A program made the position numbers and the translations under genes. A DNA stretch of 64,000 bases from Hyphomicrobiales bacterium (GTDB taxonomy: Bacteria > Pseudomonadota > Alphaproteobacteria > Rhizobiales > Rhizobiaceae). Shown one piece after another: positions 8,393 through 18,413 of the stretch. Location of the stretch: the NCBI GenBank assembly GCA_017305935.1, contig JAFKJU010000016.1, positions 1 to 64,000 on the forward strand, in the 5' to 3' direction. How positions within the stretch are numbered: the stretch's first letter is position 1; each line of letters opens with the position of its first letter. The notes under the pieces are model-generated. The model did no database searches, had not been told where the DNA came from, and was given only the letters and a program-made list of their open reading frames with translations.

Positions 8393-9694
8393 ATGAGCAT
8401 ATTCGGCACGATGAAGACCGCCGTCTCGGGCATGAACGCCCAGGCCAACCGTCTCGGCACTGTCGGCGACAACATCGCCAACTCGAACACCACGGCCTAC
8501 AAGAAGGTCACCACCGCGTTTTCCTCGTTCGTCCTCCCCTCGACCGATGGCGTCTACAATTCCGGCGGCGTGCAAACCAGCGTCGTCAATTCGATCAGTC
8601 AGCAGGGCGCGCTCGTTTCCACCAGCTCGACGACCGATCTGGCCATCAGCGGCGATGGCTTCTTCTACGTCCAGGATCCGACCGGCGCGCGCTACTATAC
8701 CCGCAACGGCTCGTTCACGATCCAGCAGTCGGATGGCAACAAATCGACACTGATCAACTCGGCCGGCTTCACGCTGCTCGCAGCCCCGGATGCGGCAGCC
8801 GCCGGCGATCCCGGTCAGTACCAGCCGATCATCGTCGAAGCCGACAAGCTGACCAAGGTTGCCTCGACCTCGGCGACGATGAACGCCAACTTCGATTCGC
8901 GTCTGCTGACGGCCGACAACCCCGAATTTACCTCCACCGTCAGCTTCTATGAGGCGAATTACGGTGAAAAGGGCATATATACGGTTACCTATAAGAAGAT
9001 CGCTGACGCCACCGCCACGACCGGCAGCAAGTGGACCGCCGAGATCAAGTCCTCGATCGATCTGAAAAAGCCTGGCTACGATCCTGAGATCACTGCGGTA
9101 GATCCCGCCGTTGCAGGCAGCGGTACCGCGGTCGATACGCTGACGATCGAATTTGATCCAACCACAAACAAGATCAAGACGATTACGAACGCGGCCGGCA
9201 CGGTCAGCAACGATCAGAAGATCGGCGTCGGCGGCATTGCCGCAACCGGTGAAAACGCCATCACGTTCGACATGAGCAAGGTCACCGAGCTCGCCTCCGA
9301 CAGCTTCTCCAAGATCGCCGCAGACGGCAGCGCTTCCAGCTCGCTGCAGGATGTGCGCGTCGACAAGGACGGCACGGTTTACGCCGTCTATGCCAACGGC
9401 ACCAAGAAATCGCTCGGCGTCGTCGGTCTTGCCACCTTCGCCAGCCCGGACCAGCTCGAAGTCTCGACCGGCAACGTCTATTCGGCGACGTCCGGCTCGG
9501 GCAACGCCACCTTCGGCATCCCGCAGCAGGCCGGCGTCGGCACGATCGTCTCCGGTTCGCTGGAGGCGTCGAACGTCGACCTCGCCAACGAGCTGACCGA
9601 GATGATCGAAGCCCAGCGCACCTACACGGCAAACTCCAAGGTCTTCCAGACCGGCGCCGATATTCTCGACGTTCTCGTGAACCTGAAGCGTTAA
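8393..9694 (+). CDS. flgE: Flagellar hook protein FlgE
   Basis: Hook subunit of 433 residues. The N-terminal rod-like motif (MSIFGTMKTAVSGMNAQANRLGTVGDNIANSNT) and the C-terminal helix (NVDLANELTEMIEAQRTYTANSKVFQTGADILDVLVNLKR) are the D0 parts shared by rod, hook and junction proteins. The middle (about 80-370) includes the SGDGFFYVQDP strand typical of FlgE/F/G and a variable surface domain. GAGGATCCCAAATG gives a usable RBS. It is the first gene after the rem terminator and leads into flgK after 23 bases, starting the operon that runs to about 18.95 kb. Confidence 0.97.
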   Translation: MSIFGTMKTAVSGMNAQANRLGTVGDNIANSNTTAYKKVTTAFSSFVLPSTDGVYNSGGVQTSVVNSISQQGALVSTSSTTDLAISGDGFFYVQDPTGARYYTRNGSFTIQQSDGNKSTLINSAGFTLLAAPDAAAAGDPGQYQPIIVEADKLTKVASTSATMNANFDSRLLTADNPEFTSTVSFYEANYGEKGIYTVTYKKIADATATTGSKWTAEIKSSIDLKKPGYDPEITAVDPAVAGSGTAVDTLTIEFDPTTNKIKTITNAAGTVSNDQKIGVGGIAATGENAITFDMSKVTELASDSFSKIAADGSASSSLQDVRVDKDGTVYAVYANGTKKSLGVVGLATFASPDQLEVSTGNVYSATSGSGNATFGIPQQAGVGTIVSGSLEASNVDLANELTEMIEAQRTYTANSKVFQTGADILDVLVNLKR

Positions 9695-9717
9695 TCGGAT
9701 CGATTGGTAGGTAGATT

Positions 9718-11151
9718 ATGTCGCTCACTTCGGCCATGAATACGGCCCAGGCCATCTTCAACAATACGGGCAAGCAGACGCAGACCGTTTCGAAGAACAT
9801 GGCCAATGCCCAGAACCCGGACTATGTGCGACGTTCGTCTGTCACCACCACGTCGCTATACGGCGCCCAGATCATGTCGACGACACGGGCGCAGAACGAT
9901 ATGCTTCTGCGCCAGATCCTGTCGTCGACCTCGCAGAACAGCGCACAGCAGGCCCTGCTGAAGGGCCTGTCCGACATCAAATCGGTGCTTGGCGGCAACG
10001 ACAACGAATCGGCGCCGTCGGCCTATCTCGGCAAGTTCCAGACCGCACTGCATGATTATGCCAACAAGCCGAACGACCAGATTCTCGGCGCGGCGGCGAT
10101 CAACGCCGCCAAGGATGTCGCCAACTCCCTGAACACCGTCTCCAAGGCGGTGCAGGCGGTGCGCACAGATGCCGATTCGCAGATCGCCACCCAGGTCGAC
10201 AAGCTGAACGGCCTGCTGGCCCAGTTCCAGGTCGCCAACGAGGCGGTGACGCGAGCGACGGCGCTCGGCGACGACCCGAGCGACGGCCTCGACGTGCGCG
10301 AGGGCCTGCTCAAGCAGATTTCCGAAATCGTCGGCGTCTCCACCATGGCGGTGGAGAACAACGGCCAGGCGCTCTACACCACCAGCGGCATCGCCCTGTT
10401 CGACAAGACGCCGCGCAAGGTCGAATTCACGCCCAGGCCCGCCTATGACGCGAATACGGCTGGCAACGCCATCAAGATCGATGGCGTGACGCTGACGGCG
10501 GGAGGCGGGTCCAGCACCTCGGCCATGGGTTCGCTTCAGGCGCTGCTGCAGGTGCGCGACGAAATCGCGCCGACCTTCCAGAAACAGCTCGACGAAATCG
10601 CCCGCGCCCTGACAACTAGCTTTGCTGAAGTTGATGGTTATGGTGCGACGGTAGCTGGACTTTTTACTTGGTCTGGCGTCAGCGCTGCGGCATCAATCCG
10701 TGTCGCTCAAAACGCTATTGATGACCCTAAGCGGTTGCGCGATGGTACCGTTAACGGTGGCGATGGTATCGATCCGCTCACTGGAAGTGTCAGTCAGAAC
10801 TCCGCGGGTAACGCTGGCTACTCAACGCTGCTCGACAAATATGAAACTGGGCTCGATGCAAACAGATCGTTTGATCCTGCCGCTGGTCTTGATAGCAACA
10901 CAAGCATCATGAAGTTTGCGACCCGCTCGGTGAGCTGGCTCGAAACGTACCGCAGCGGCGCCAATGCGGCGGCCGAAAGCAAATCCGCGCTGCTGTCGCG
11001 CACGACGGAAGCCTATTCCAGCGTCACCAGCGTCAGCCTCGACGAGGAAATGTCGCTGATGCTCGACATCGAACAATCCTACAAGGCGTCGGCGAAGCTG
11101 GTGAATGCCGTCGACGAAATGCTGAAGGCACTCCTATCCATCGCGAGTTAA
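9718..11151 (+). CDS. flgK: Hook-filament junction protein FlgK (HAP1)
   Basis: A 477-residue junction protein joining hook and filament. The conserved N-terminus (MSLTSAMNTAQAIFNNTGKQ, then NMANAQNPDYVRR) and C-terminus (SLDEEMSLMLDIEQSYKASAKLVNAVDEMLKALL) are diagnostic. Bases about 10612-10920 (roughly residues 299-401) have a different composition: about 52 percent GC by hand count against 60-68 percent in the flanking 60-base blocks, with many T-ending codons. The frame stays intact, so this looks like a recombined or foreign variable domain rather than a defect. It is followed after three bases by flgL. Confidence 0.95.
   Translation: MSLTSAMNTAQAIFNNTGKQTQTVSKNMANAQNPDYVRRSSVTTTSLYGAQIMSTTRAQNDMLLRQILSSTSQNSAQQALLKGLSDIKSVLGGNDNESAPSAYLGKFQTALHDYANKPNDQILGAAAINAAKDVANSLNTVSKAVQAVRTDADSQIATQVDKLNGLLAQFQVANEAVTRATALGDDPSDGLDVREGLLKQISEIVGVSTMAVENNGQALYTTSGIALFDKTPRKVEFTPRPAYDANTAGNAIKIDGVTLTAGGGSSTSAMGSLQALLQVRDEIAPTFQKQLDEIARALTTSFAEVDGYGATVAGLFTWSGVSAAASIRVAQNAIDDPKRLRDGTVNGGDGIDPLTGSVSQNSAGNAGYSTLLDKYETGLDANRSFDPAAGLDSNTSIMKFATRSVSWLETYRSGANAAAESKSALLSRTTEAYSSVTSVSLDEEMSLMLDIEQSYKASAKLVNAVDEMLKALLSIAS
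10612..10920 (+). other. Low-GC patch inside flgK
   Basis: Compositional island inside an intact gene. Both edges are abrupt: GCCCGCGCCCTG just before, ACCCGCTCGGTGAGCTGGC just after. The patch encodes the surface-exposed middle of FlgK, and its codons favour GCT, GGT, GAT, GTT and CTT, unlike the GCC/GGC/GTC used around it. This fits homologous exchange or allele replacement of the variable domain. Confidence 0.65.
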
Positions 11152-11154
11152 GTC

Positions 11155-12198
11155 ATGAAGACTTCTACAATTTCGAACCTGTCGATAACCAATGCGCTGC
11201 GAATGACGATGACGCAGACGCAGAAGGAACTGGTGGTTGCCCAGGCGGAATCCGTTTCCGGCAAGCATTACGACATGGGCATTTCGCTCGGCGCCAAGAC
11301 GGCCCAGAGCCTCGATCTCAATCGTGAGGTCGACCGCCTGAAGGCGTTGAACACCTCCAACAGCCTGGTGACGACGCGCCTCGGCGCCTCCCAGGCGGCG
11401 TTGAAGGACATGGCGGCTTCGGGACAGGAAATTCTCAACACCGTTCTCGCCTTTGGCGGCAACGAAGACAGCCAGAGCCTCGCGACGTCGAAGACGTCCA
11501 TTCAGAATTACCTGAATTCCATCGTGGAGAAGGCCAATTTTTCGAGCAACGGTGAGTATCTTTTTTCCGGCATCAACACCGATGTGAAGCCTCTCAAGGA
11601 TACCGCCCTTTCCAGCACCTCGTCCTTCTTGCAGAGTGAGCTGGCCAGTTTCATGACGGCGAACGGCATCGCCAGCAAGTCGCAGATCACGGAAAGCCAG
11701 ATGTCGACCTTCCTGTCGCAGGTCGAGGCGACGTTCACCAGCGACGCGTACTGGAAGGCGAATATCTCCAACGCCAGCGATACGAACACGCAAAGCCGCA
11801 TCACGCAGGGCGAAGTGGTTCAGACCTCCGTCAACACCAATGAGCAATCGATGCGCAAGCTGGTGCTCGGATCGGCTGTCGCGCTGGAATTCATGGATGC
11901 ATCCCTGCCTCCGAGCGCGCGGAACGCGGTTCAGAAATTTTCCCAGGACAAGCTTTATCAGGGCACCAATGGCATCACCGCCATGCAGGGCAAGCTCGGC
12001 CTGTCCGAGGAGCGGGTCAAGAAGGCCAGCGATTCGCTCGAATCCCAGCAGACGATCATCACCAAATATCTCGGCGATCTCGAAGGCGTCGATACGGTCG
12101 AGGTGGCCTCGCGCCTGAAGAGCCTTCTGTCGCTGGTCGATGCCTCCTACACGCTGACAGCGAGAATACAGCAGTTGAGCCTGGTCAATTTCCTTTGA
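11155..12198 (+). CDS. flgL: Hook-filament junction protein FlgL (HAP3)
   Basis: A 347-residue junction protein placed between FlgK and the filament. The N-terminus (MKTSTISNLSITNALRMTMTQTQKELVVAQAES) and the C-terminal helix (LEGVDTVEVASRLKSLLSLVDASYTLTARIQQLSLVNFL) resemble flagellin D0/D1 ends, as expected for HAP3, and the middle is variable. It starts three bases after the flgK stop. Export by the flagellar type III system would need no signal peptide, and none is seen. Confidence 0.93.
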   Translation: MKTSTISNLSITNALRMTMTQTQKELVVAQAESVSGKHYDMGISLGAKTAQSLDLNREVDRLKALNTSNSLVTTRLGASQAALKDMAASGQEILNTVLAFGGNEDSQSLATSKTSIQNYLNSIVEKANFSSNGEYLFSGINTDVKPLKDTALSSTSSFLQSELASFMTANGIASKSQITESQMSTFLSQVEATFTSDAYWKANISNASDTNTQSRITQGEVVQTSVNTNEQSMRKLVLGSAVALEFMDASLPPSARNAVQKFSQDKLYQGTNGITAMQGKLGLSEERVKKASDSLESQQTIITKYLGDLEGVDTVEVASRLKSLLSLVDASYTLTARIQQLSLVNFL

Positions 12199-12235
12199 TG
12201 CAAAAGGAAAGAACGTGAAAATGAAGGATGCATGA

Positions 12236-12583
12236 ATGTACCAGTTTTCATATGCCGAGATCATGGAGGACGGCGTCGCCGACGCCAAGGACCGTGAACG
12301 GCAGGTCCTAAACCGCTCGATTGAACTGCTGGGCGCCGCGCGCGACAAGCGGGAATATTCGCGGGAAGCGATCGAGGCCCTGTTTTATACGCGCCGCATC
12401 TGGATTCGTTTTATTGAAGACTTGAAACAGCCTGAAAACCAGCTCGATACCGAGCTTCGGGCCAACCTGATATCCATCGCCATCTGGATTCTCAAGGAAT
12501 GCGACCGGATCAGGAAACGCCAGTCCGACAATTTTCAAGGCATTATCGACGTAACCACCATCATCAGGGATGGACTTAAATGA
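12236..12583 (+). CDS. flaF: Flagellar biosynthesis regulator FlaF
   Basis: Small (115 residues), mostly helical cytoplasmic protein. [32 protein letters not shown] and [21 protein letters not shown] are typical of FlaF, a protein found in alphaproteobacteria that promotes flagellin synthesis or secretion and works together with the post-transcriptional regulator FlbT. A GAAGGATG ribosome site precedes the ATG. The stop overlaps the flbT start (ATGA), so the pair is translationally coupled, as in Caulobacter and Brucella. Confidence 0.93.
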   Translation: MYQFSYAEIMEDGVADAKDRERQVLNRSIELLGAARDKREYSREAIEALFYTRRIWIRFIEDLKQPENQLDTELRANLISIAIWILKECDRIRKRQSDNFQGIIDVTTIIRDGLK

Positions 12584-13029
12584 AAAGTACCCTACGCATT
12601 TCGCTCAAATCCGGCGAGCGCATTTTCATCAATGGAGCGGTGTTGCGGGTCGACCGCAAGGTTGCGTTGGAATTCCTGAACGATGTCACCTTCCTTCTGG
12701 AAAACCACGTGCTCCAGCCCGAGGACGCGACGACGCCGCTGCGTCAGCTCTACTTCATCGCCCAGATGATGCTGATTAATCCGGAAGGCGCCGAGCAGTC
12801 GCTCGCCATGTTCCGCAAGTCGGTCATCATGCTGCTCAACTGCTTCAAGGACGAGGAAGTGCTGGCCGAGCTGAAGCGTATCGACGGCCTCGTCTCCTCC
12901 GGCCGCGCCTTCGACGCCCTCAAGGCGATCCGCTCGCTTTATCCGACCGAGGATCGCATCCTCAACAATCACGAGATGGCGCCGGCGACCATCGAGCAGA
13001 TCCGCAAGGAGATCGCACCATGGCGGTAG
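12580..13029 (+). CDS. flbT: Flagellin mRNA regulator FlbT
   Basis: A 149-residue cytoplasmic regulator. [68 protein letters not shown] is the conserved FlbT N-terminal half. In Caulobacter FlbT binds the flagellin mRNA leader and destabilises it when the hook is incomplete; in Brucella it acts positively together with FlaF. It overlaps flaF by four bases and flgD by ten bases, so translation of the three is probably linked. Confidence 0.94.
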   Translation: MKSTLRISLKSGERIFINGAVLRVDRKVALEFLNDVTFLLENHVLQPEDATTPLRQLYFIAQMMLINPEGAEQSLAMFRKSVIMLLNCFKDEEVLAELKRIDGLVSSGRAFDALKAIRSLYPTEDRILNNHEMAPATIEQIRKEIAPWR

Positions 13030-13580
13030 GCGGCGTCACCAACAATACGACGACACCGACGACGACGGGCAGCAAGGCGACGCAGGCGGCATCGGCCGCT
13101 TCGCTGAACTACAACAGCTTCCTGCAATTGCTGATCGCCCAGATGAAGAATCAGGATCCGACCAGCCCGATGGACGCAACGCAGCAGGTGACGCAGCTCG
13201 CCACCTTCTCGCAGGTCGAGCAATCGGTGCAGCAGAACAAGAACCTGGAAAGCCTGATCCGCTCCCAGTCGCTGACCCAGGCCTCCAGCTATATCGGCAA
13301 GACGATGATGAGCGCCGACGAAAAGGTCGTCGGCGTCGTCCAGGAAGTGCAGGTCTATTCGGACGGTCTCGTCGCCCTGACCAAGGAAGGCGGCAAGATC
13401 CTGATCCAGCCCGGCATCACCATTACCGATGGTTCGAAGCCGACCCCGCTCGGCGGCTCCAGCGATTCCAAGAGCGATTCCGCCTCGGCCGCCGACGCGA
13501 CGTCCGGCGCGGGCTCGTCGACGAATACCGGCACCGGCACCGGCTCGGGCAATACCGGCGATAGCGACACCACGGGCTGA
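13020..13580 (+). CDS. flgD: Flagellar hook capping/scaffold protein FlgD
   Basis: A 186-residue hook cap needed for FlgE assembly. The signature [49 protein letters not shown] is the FlgD N-terminal domain. The rest is short: a small beta segment ([33 protein letters not shown]) and a Ser/Gly/Thr/Asp-rich tail (residues 145-186) replace the larger C-terminal Ig-like domain of enterobacterial FlgD, as is common in rhizobia. It overlaps the flbT end by ten bases. Confidence 0.92.
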   Translation: MAVGGVTNNTTTPTTTGSKATQAASAASLNYNSFLQLLIAQMKNQDPTSPMDATQQVTQLATFSQVEQSVQQNKNLESLIRSQSLTQASSYIGKTMMSADEKVVGVVQEVQVYSDGLVALTKEGGKILIQPGITITDGSKPTPLGGSSDSKSDSASAADATSGAGSSTNTGTGTGSGNTGDSDTTG

Positions 13581-13713
13581 CGCCGTCCCCGGCGGGCTGG
13601 CAGGCCGGCCCGCCATGCGGTAGAATGATGGTATGAAACGATCCGCGCCGGCGATTCGGCGCGGATGCGGCCCGCAAACCGATGGGCCCGCAAACCGATG
13701 GGAATGACTCCTG

Positions 13714-13980
13714 ATGAATGAAGCCGACGCCCTCGATATCGTGCAGGCGGCTATTTGGACGGTGCTCGTCGCGGCCGGCCCCGCGGTTCTCGTGGCCATG
13801 GTCGTCGGCCTGGTCATCGCGCTGATCCAGGCGCTGACCCAGATCCAGGAAATCACGCTCACCTTCGTGCCGAAGATCGTCGCGATCTTCATCACCGTCG
13901 GGATCACGGCGCCGTTCATCGGCGGCCAGATTTCGCTGTTCACCAATTTGGTGTTCTCCCGCGTCCAGTCGGGCTTCTGA
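13714..13980 (+). CDS. fliQ: Flagellar type III export protein FliQ
   Basis: An 88-residue inner-membrane component of the export gate with two hydrophobic helices (about 15-40 and 50-75). MNEADALDIVQAAIWTVLVAAGPAVLVAMVVGLVIALIQALTQIQEITLTFVPKI is a clear FliQ sequence. It sits 133 bases after flgD, a gap without a strong hairpin, and before flhA and fliR, its partners in the FliPQR-FlhAB gate. Confidence 0.96.
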   Translation: MNEADALDIVQAAIWTVLVAAGPAVLVAMVVGLVIALIQALTQIQEITLTFVPKIVAIFITVGITAPFIGGQISLFTNLVFSRVQSGF

Positions 13981-14166
13981 CCGCGCGCCAATTCCTTCGA
14001 TGTTTTTGAATGCGGCCTCACGTTCCCGTGCGGGCCGTTTGTCGTCGTAATCCGGTCATGCCCACTTTCGCGCAAGCTTCGATCTTTATGGGTCGGGTTC
14101 GAATTGGGTGAACCCGGCGTTTTCGCGCCGGTATCGTCCGCCTCTCATGAGGAGATGGAAAAAGAC

Positions 14167-16254
14167 ATGGCGCAATCAAATGCACTCTCGATGCCGAAAT
14201 TCGCCGGCGGCGCCCGCGACATCGGCTTCGCGCTCGGCATCGTCGTAATTCTCTGCATCCTGTTCCTGCCCATTCCGGCTTTCCTGATCGATCTGGGGCT
14301 GGCCTTCTCGATCGCCTTCTCGGTGCTGATCCTGATGGTGGCCCTGTGGATCCAGAAGCCGCTCGATTTCTCGTCCTTCCCGACCATTCTCCTGATCGCG
14401 ACGATGACGCGTCTGGCGCTCAACATCGCCACGACCCGCGTGATTCTCTCGCACGGAAACGAGGGCCACGACGCCGCCGGCCATGTCATCGCCGGCTTTT
14501 CGGCGCTGGTCATGTCCGGTGACTTCGTCATCGGTGTCATCGTCTTCCTGATCCTGGTGACGGTGAACTTCATCGTCATCACCAAGGGCGCGACGCGTAT
14601 CGCCGAAGTTGGCGCCCGCTTCACCCTCGACGCCATCCCCGGCAAGCAGATGTCGATCGACGCCGACCTTTCGGCCGGCATCATCGACGAGAAGGAGGCG
14701 CAGCGCCGCCGCCGCGAACTGGAGGAGGAAAGTTCCTTCTTCGGTTCGATGGACGGTGCCTCGAAATTCGTGCGCGGCGATGCCGTCGCCGGCCTGCTGA
14801 TCACCGCCATCAACATTTTCGGCGGCATCATCATCGGCTATTTCCGCCACGGCATGCCGATCGGCGAGGCGGCAGACGTCTTCGTCAAGCTTTCGGTCGG
14901 CGACGGTATCGTCTCGCAGGTTCCCGCCCTTATCGTTTCGCTCGCCGCCGGCCTGCTGGTGTCGCGCGGCGGCACCGCCGGCTCCACCGACCAGGCGGTC
15001 GTCAACCAGCTCAGCGGCTATCCGCGCGCCCTGTCCGTGGCGGCGGCGCTGATGGTGCTGCTGGCGCTCATCCCCGGCCTGCCGATGCTGCCTTTCATGG
15101 CGCTTGGCGGGATCATGGCCTTCGGCAGTTGGTACATCCCGCGCCGCCAGGCGCAGGAAGATCAACTCATCCGCGAGCAGGCGGAGACCGAGGCGGTCCA
15201 GACCAAGGAACAGGAAAAGGATTCGGTCAAGTCGGTGCTCAAGACGGCGGAGATCGAGCTGGCGCTCGGCAAGCTGGTCTCCACCCGCCTGCTCGGCGCC
15301 CATCAGGAACTGGCCTTCCGCGTCGGTAAGATGCGCCGCAAGTTCGCCAGCCAGTACGGCTTCGTCGTCCCGGAAATCAAGGTCAGCGACGACATCGCCA
15401 TTCCGGAAAAATCCTACCAGATCCGCATCCACGGCACGACGGTCGCTTCCAATACGCTGCGCGTCGGCGAAGTTCTGGTCGTCACCGGCTCCGGCCGCAA
15501 GCCTTCGGTGCCGGGCGACGAGATTCGCGAACCCGCCTTCGGCATGCCGGCGGTCTCGGTGCTCGAAGCCTTCGCCGAAGATCTCCGGCGCGAGGGCTTC
15601 CACCCGATCGACAACGTGTCGGTGGTGCTGACCCATGTCAGCGAAGTCATCCGCAACAACCTGCCGCAGCTTCTGTCCTACAAGGACGTCAAGGTGCTGA
15701 TCGACCGGCTCGACCCGGAATACAAGAAGCTGGCGGACGAGATCTGCTCGTCGCACATGTCCTATTCCGGCCTGCAGGCGGTGCTGAAGCTGCTGCTGGC
15801 CGAGCGCGTCTCGATCCGCAACCTGCATCTCATCCTCGAAGCGGTGGCCGAGCTTGCGCCGCATGTGCGCAAGACCGAGCAGATCGTCGAGCATGTGCGC
15901 GTGCGCATGGCCCAGCAGCTCTGCGGCGATCTCGCCGATAACGGCACGCTGCGCGTGCTGCGCCTCGGCAGCAAGTGGGATCTGGTATTCCACCAGGCGC
16001 TCAAGCGCGACAACAAGGGCGAAGTGGTCGAATTCGATATCGATCCGCGCAGCCTTGAGGAGTTCAGCGAACAGGCAAGCCGTGTTATTCGTGAATTCAT
16101 GGATCGCGGCCTGCCGTTCGTGCTTGTCACTTCGCCCGAAACGCGCTCCTATGTGCGGATGATCATCGAGCGCCTGTTCGCCACCCTTCCGGTGCTGTCG
16201 CATGTGGAATTGGCAAAGGGCATCGAGATCAAGATTTTGGGCTCCATTTCATGA
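14167..16254 (+). CDS. flhA: Flagellar export gate protein FlhA
   Basis: A 695-residue gate protein. The N-terminal half (about 15-320) has about eight membrane helices and the FHIPEP-type motifs ([39 protein letters not shown]). The C-terminal cytoplasmic half (about 340-695) docks chaperone-substrate complexes. The start at 14167 ([20 protein letters not shown]) is chosen by length and an AGGAG at 14148-14152. ATG 14155 is only two bases from that site, and a TTG at 14104 would add unlikely sequence. fliR overlaps the stop by four bases. Confidence 0.96.
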   Translation: MAQSNALSMPKFAGGARDIGFALGIVVILCILFLPIPAFLIDLGLAFSIAFSVLILMVALWIQKPLDFSSFPTILLIATMTRLALNIATTRVILSHGNEGHDAAGHVIAGFSALVMSGDFVIGVIVFLILVTVNFIVITKGATRIAEVGARFTLDAIPGKQMSIDADLSAGIIDEKEAQRRRRELEEESSFFGSMDGASKFVRGDAVAGLLITAINIFGGIIIGYFRHGMPIGEAADVFVKLSVGDGIVSQVPALIVSLAAGLLVSRGGTAGSTDQAVVNQLSGYPRALSVAAALMVLLALIPGLPMLPFMALGGIMAFGSWYIPRRQAQEDQLIREQAETEAVQTKEQEKDSVKSVLKTAEIELALGKLVSTRLLGAHQELAFRVGKMRRKFASQYGFVVPEIKVSDDIAIPEKSYQIRIHGTTVASNTLRVGEVLVVTGSGRKPSVPGDEIREPAFGMPAVSVLEAFAEDLRREGFHPIDNVSVVLTHVSEVIRNNLPQLLSYKDVKVLIDRLDPEYKKLADEICSSHMSYSGLQAVLKLLLAERVSIRNLHLILEAVAELAPHVRKTEQIVEHVRVRMAQQLCGDLADNGTLRVLRLGSKWDLVFHQALKRDNKGEVVEFDIDPRSLEEFSEQASRVIREFMDRGLPFVLVTSPETRSYVRMIIERLFATLPVLSHVELAKGIEIKILGSIS

Positions 16255-17003
16255 TCGACGATCCCCAGGGGACTGTGCTTGCCTTCTTCGTGGTCCTGTG
16301 CCGCATCGGAGGCTGCATCATGGTCCTGCCGGGGTTTTCGTCGGCGCGCCTGCCGGTGACGGTTCGCATGATGACGGCGCTGGCGTTGTCGATGGCGCTG
16401 CTGCCGCTGCTCTGGGATGCTGTCTATCCGAAAGTGTCCGGCGATCAGGCGACCTTCGTCGCCCTGGTCGTCTCGGAAATGGCAATCGGTGTGATGTACG
16501 GCATGATCGCCCGTTTCTTTACGCTCGGCGTGCAGTTCGTCGGCACGGTCGTGACGATGATGATCGGCTTCAATGCGCCGCCCGCCAGCGATGTGCTTGA
16601 AGATACCGCCGAAAACCAGCTCACCAACATGCTGAGCTTCGCGGCGCTGATGGTGCTGTTCTCGCTCGATTTCCACCACGTCGTCTTTCGCGCGGTGATG
16701 GAATCATACGATACCATGCCGGCCGGCGTGATGTTCAATTCCCAGAAATCCTTGATCACGCTCACCGATACGCTGGTGGAGACGACGCGCATCATGCTGC
16801 GCCTCTCCAGCCCCTTCATTCTCTACGGATTGATGTTCAACGTCTCCATCGGCCTGATCAACAAGCTGGCGCAGCAAGTGCCGGTCTACTTCATTTCGGC
16901 GCCTTATCTGATCACCGGCGGCCTGTTCATGCTGTATCTGTCGGTGGCGGCGATGCTTCGGCAGTTCGCCGACGCGTTCCCGACCGTTTTCATCGGACAC
17001 TAA
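16251..17003 (+). CDS. fliR: Flagellar export protein FliR
   Basis: A 250-residue inner-membrane protein with about six hydrophobic helices and the FliR features [22 protein letters not shown] near the start and [11 protein letters not shown]-like spacing after it. FliR forms the FliPQR export channel. Its ATG lies inside the flhA stop (ATGA), so the two are translationally coupled. The C-terminal helices and [23 protein letters not shown] match the family. Confidence 0.95.
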   Translation: MIDDPQGTVLAFFVVLCRIGGCIMVLPGFSSARLPVTVRMMTALALSMALLPLLWDAVYPKVSGDQATFVALVVSEMAIGVMYGMIARFFTLGVQFVGTVVTMMIGFNAPPASDVLEDTAENQLTNMLSFAALMVLFSLDFHHVVFRAVMESYDTMPAGVMFNSQKSLITLTDTLVETTRIMLRLSSPFILYGLMFNVSIGLINKLAQQVPVYFISAPYLITGGLFMLYLSVAAMLRQFADAFPTVFIGH

Positions 17004-17027
17004 TCTCCAGCAACGGGAAACGGACCC

Positions 17028-17447
17028 ATGGGCCCCGAAAGCCGATCCAAGAAACTGAAGCGCCTCGTCAATGTGCAGCGCCAGCTCGAAAAGATGGCCG
17101 AGAGCGATCTTGCCGCCACTGCCCGCCAGCGTCGGGAGGTTGCCGAATCGATGGAGGTCGTCATCGAGGCGATCGGGGCGATGGACGGGGTGCACCGGCT
17201 GTTCGCGCAGAATTATGCGGAGCGATTCGGCCGGCTGACATTGCGCGACCAGCAGTTGACCGGCGTCCAGCGCATGCAGGAGATCCGCGTGCTGCGCGAA
17301 CGCACCAAGGGCGACCGCCTGGAGGGCCATATGAAGGAGGCGCGTATGGATGAAGATCGCCTGCAAGCCGATGAATCCATTTATGATCTTATCGACATGC
17401 AGAACATGTTGGCCACGCCAGCCTCCAGCAAGCTTGAGGAGCCATAA
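17028..17447 (+). CDS. Small coiled-coil flagellar protein (FliJ-like)
   Basis: A 139-residue soluble, highly charged helical protein (MGPESRSKKLKRLVNVQRQLEKMAESDLAATARQRREVAES) that is probably a continuous antiparallel coiled coil with no membrane segment. It starts 24 bases after fliR in the same operon. Size, charge and position suggest the FliJ role, an export-apparatus coiled coil joining the FliI ATPase to FlhA, but the sequence alone does not prove it. Rhizobial relatives are often labelled hypothetical. Confidence 0.5.
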   Translation: MGPESRSKKLKRLVNVQRQLEKMAESDLAATARQRREVAESMEVVIEAIGAMDGVHRLFAQNYAERFGRLTLRDQQLTGVQRMQEIRVLRERTKGDRLEGHMKEARMDEDRLQADESIYDLIDMQNMLATPASSKLEEP

Positions 17448-17478
17448 CTGTGTTCATCTTATCGAGAGGACATGAGAC

Positions 17479-18033
17479 GTGGCAATTTCACCCCCGAGCG
17501 ATCTCGTTCTGGATGTCGTCAAGGCAGCCGATCCGGCGAGCGTCCAGGCGGCCCAGGACAAGCTGAGGGCCTCGCGCGCGGCAACGGCGGCGCGCAGCCT
17601 GACGGAACAGGGCGCAGGTTTCGACACCACGCTCGACCGGCTCGACGGCACCGCCTCGGGTCTCGGCAATGCCCAGTCGAAAAAATCGAAATCCATTCCG
17701 GAAGCCTATCACAAGTTCGAGGCCATGGTGCTGCAGAACTTCGTGAGCTCCATGCTTCCGGAAAATGAGGAAGTCTACGGCAAAGGAAATGCCGGCGAAA
17801 TGTGGAAGAGCATGATGGCGGAACAGTTCGCCGGTGCGATCGCCAAGAGTGGCGGTGTCGGCATCGCCGATCAGATGTATTCGCAAGCCCTCGCTCGGGC
17901 ACAGAACAAAGAGGTCAGCAATCTGTCCACCGATGAAAACAGCCGGAAAATGGCTCTGAGCGCGATTGACGAGTTCCAGCGCAAGACCTTCGGCACGGTG
18001 ACAGCAGATATTGAAAGGTCCGATAACTCATGA
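17479..18033 (+). CDS. Rod-binding protein (FlgJ N-terminal type)
   Basis: A 184-residue protein starting at GTG 17479, with GAGGACATGAGAC before it. The core KKSKSIPEAYHKFEAMVLQNFVSSMLPENEEVYGKGNAGEMWKSMMAEQFAGAIAKSGGVGIADQMYSQAL is the rod-binding domain of FlgJ (motifs FEAMVLQ, MMAEQFA, GGVGIAD). There is no muramidase domain; the separate lytic transglycosylase at 6.7-7.3 kb may supply that activity, as in other alphaproteobacteria where the two are split. The stop overlaps the next start by four bases. Confidence 0.8.
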   Translation: MAISPPSDLVLDVVKAADPASVQAAQDKLRASRAATAARSLTEQGAGFDTTLDRLDGTASGLGNAQSKKSKSIPEAYHKFEAMVLQNFVSSMLPENEEVYGKGNAGEMWKSMMAEQFAGAIAKSGGVGIADQMYSQALARAQNKEVSNLSTDENSRKMALSAIDEFQRKTFGTVTADIERSDNS

Positions 18034-18413
18034 GCGGCGCAGTGAATGTGGAAACGGTTTCCAGCGATTACCGGATCAAATCGGTGCTCGGCCGGCTTGA
18101 AATGATCATCGACAACGAGAACACCCGGATCGGCGCCGATCCAGAGTTCGATCTCAAGGTGTCGAATGCCCATAAGAGCCGCTGCCTGTACGAGCTGACC
18201 ATGCTGATCCGCGACACGGATCCGCGCGAGATGTCGAGCCGCTACATCGACCAGCTTCATGGCCTGAAGGGCAAGCTTGCCGTCAACGCCCAGCGCGTCG
18301 AGGCGCATCTGGAAGCCGTGCGCGCCGTCGCCGACATCCTCAAGAGTGCCGTCCAGGAAGCGGACGCCGATGGCACCTATTCCCAGGAACAGTTCCGCTA
18401 CAGCGAGATCTGA
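18030..18413 (+). CDS. FlgN-like flagellar chaperone
   Basis: A 127-residue helical cytoplasmic protein. The stretch SVLGRLEMIIDNENTRIGADPEFDLKVSNAHKSRCLYELTMLIRD resembles FlgN, the export chaperone of FlgK and FlgL, both encoded in this operon. The start overlaps the upstream stop (ATGA) and the stop shares one base with the next ATG, which indicates tight coupling. The call rests on this motif and the neighbourhood. Confidence 0.65.
   Translation: MSGAVNVETVSSDYRIKSVLGRLEMIIDNENTRIGADPEFDLKVSNAHKSRCLYELTMLIRDTDPREMSSRYIDQLHGLKGKLAVNAQRVEAHLEAVRAVADILKSAVQEADADGTYSQEQFRYSEI

Noticed and set aside
14176-16203. Minus-strand open frame of 675 codons antisense to flhA
   Set aside because: It is His/Asp/Arg-rich with no domain, lies wholly inside a certain flagellar gene and is expected from high-GC codon bias.
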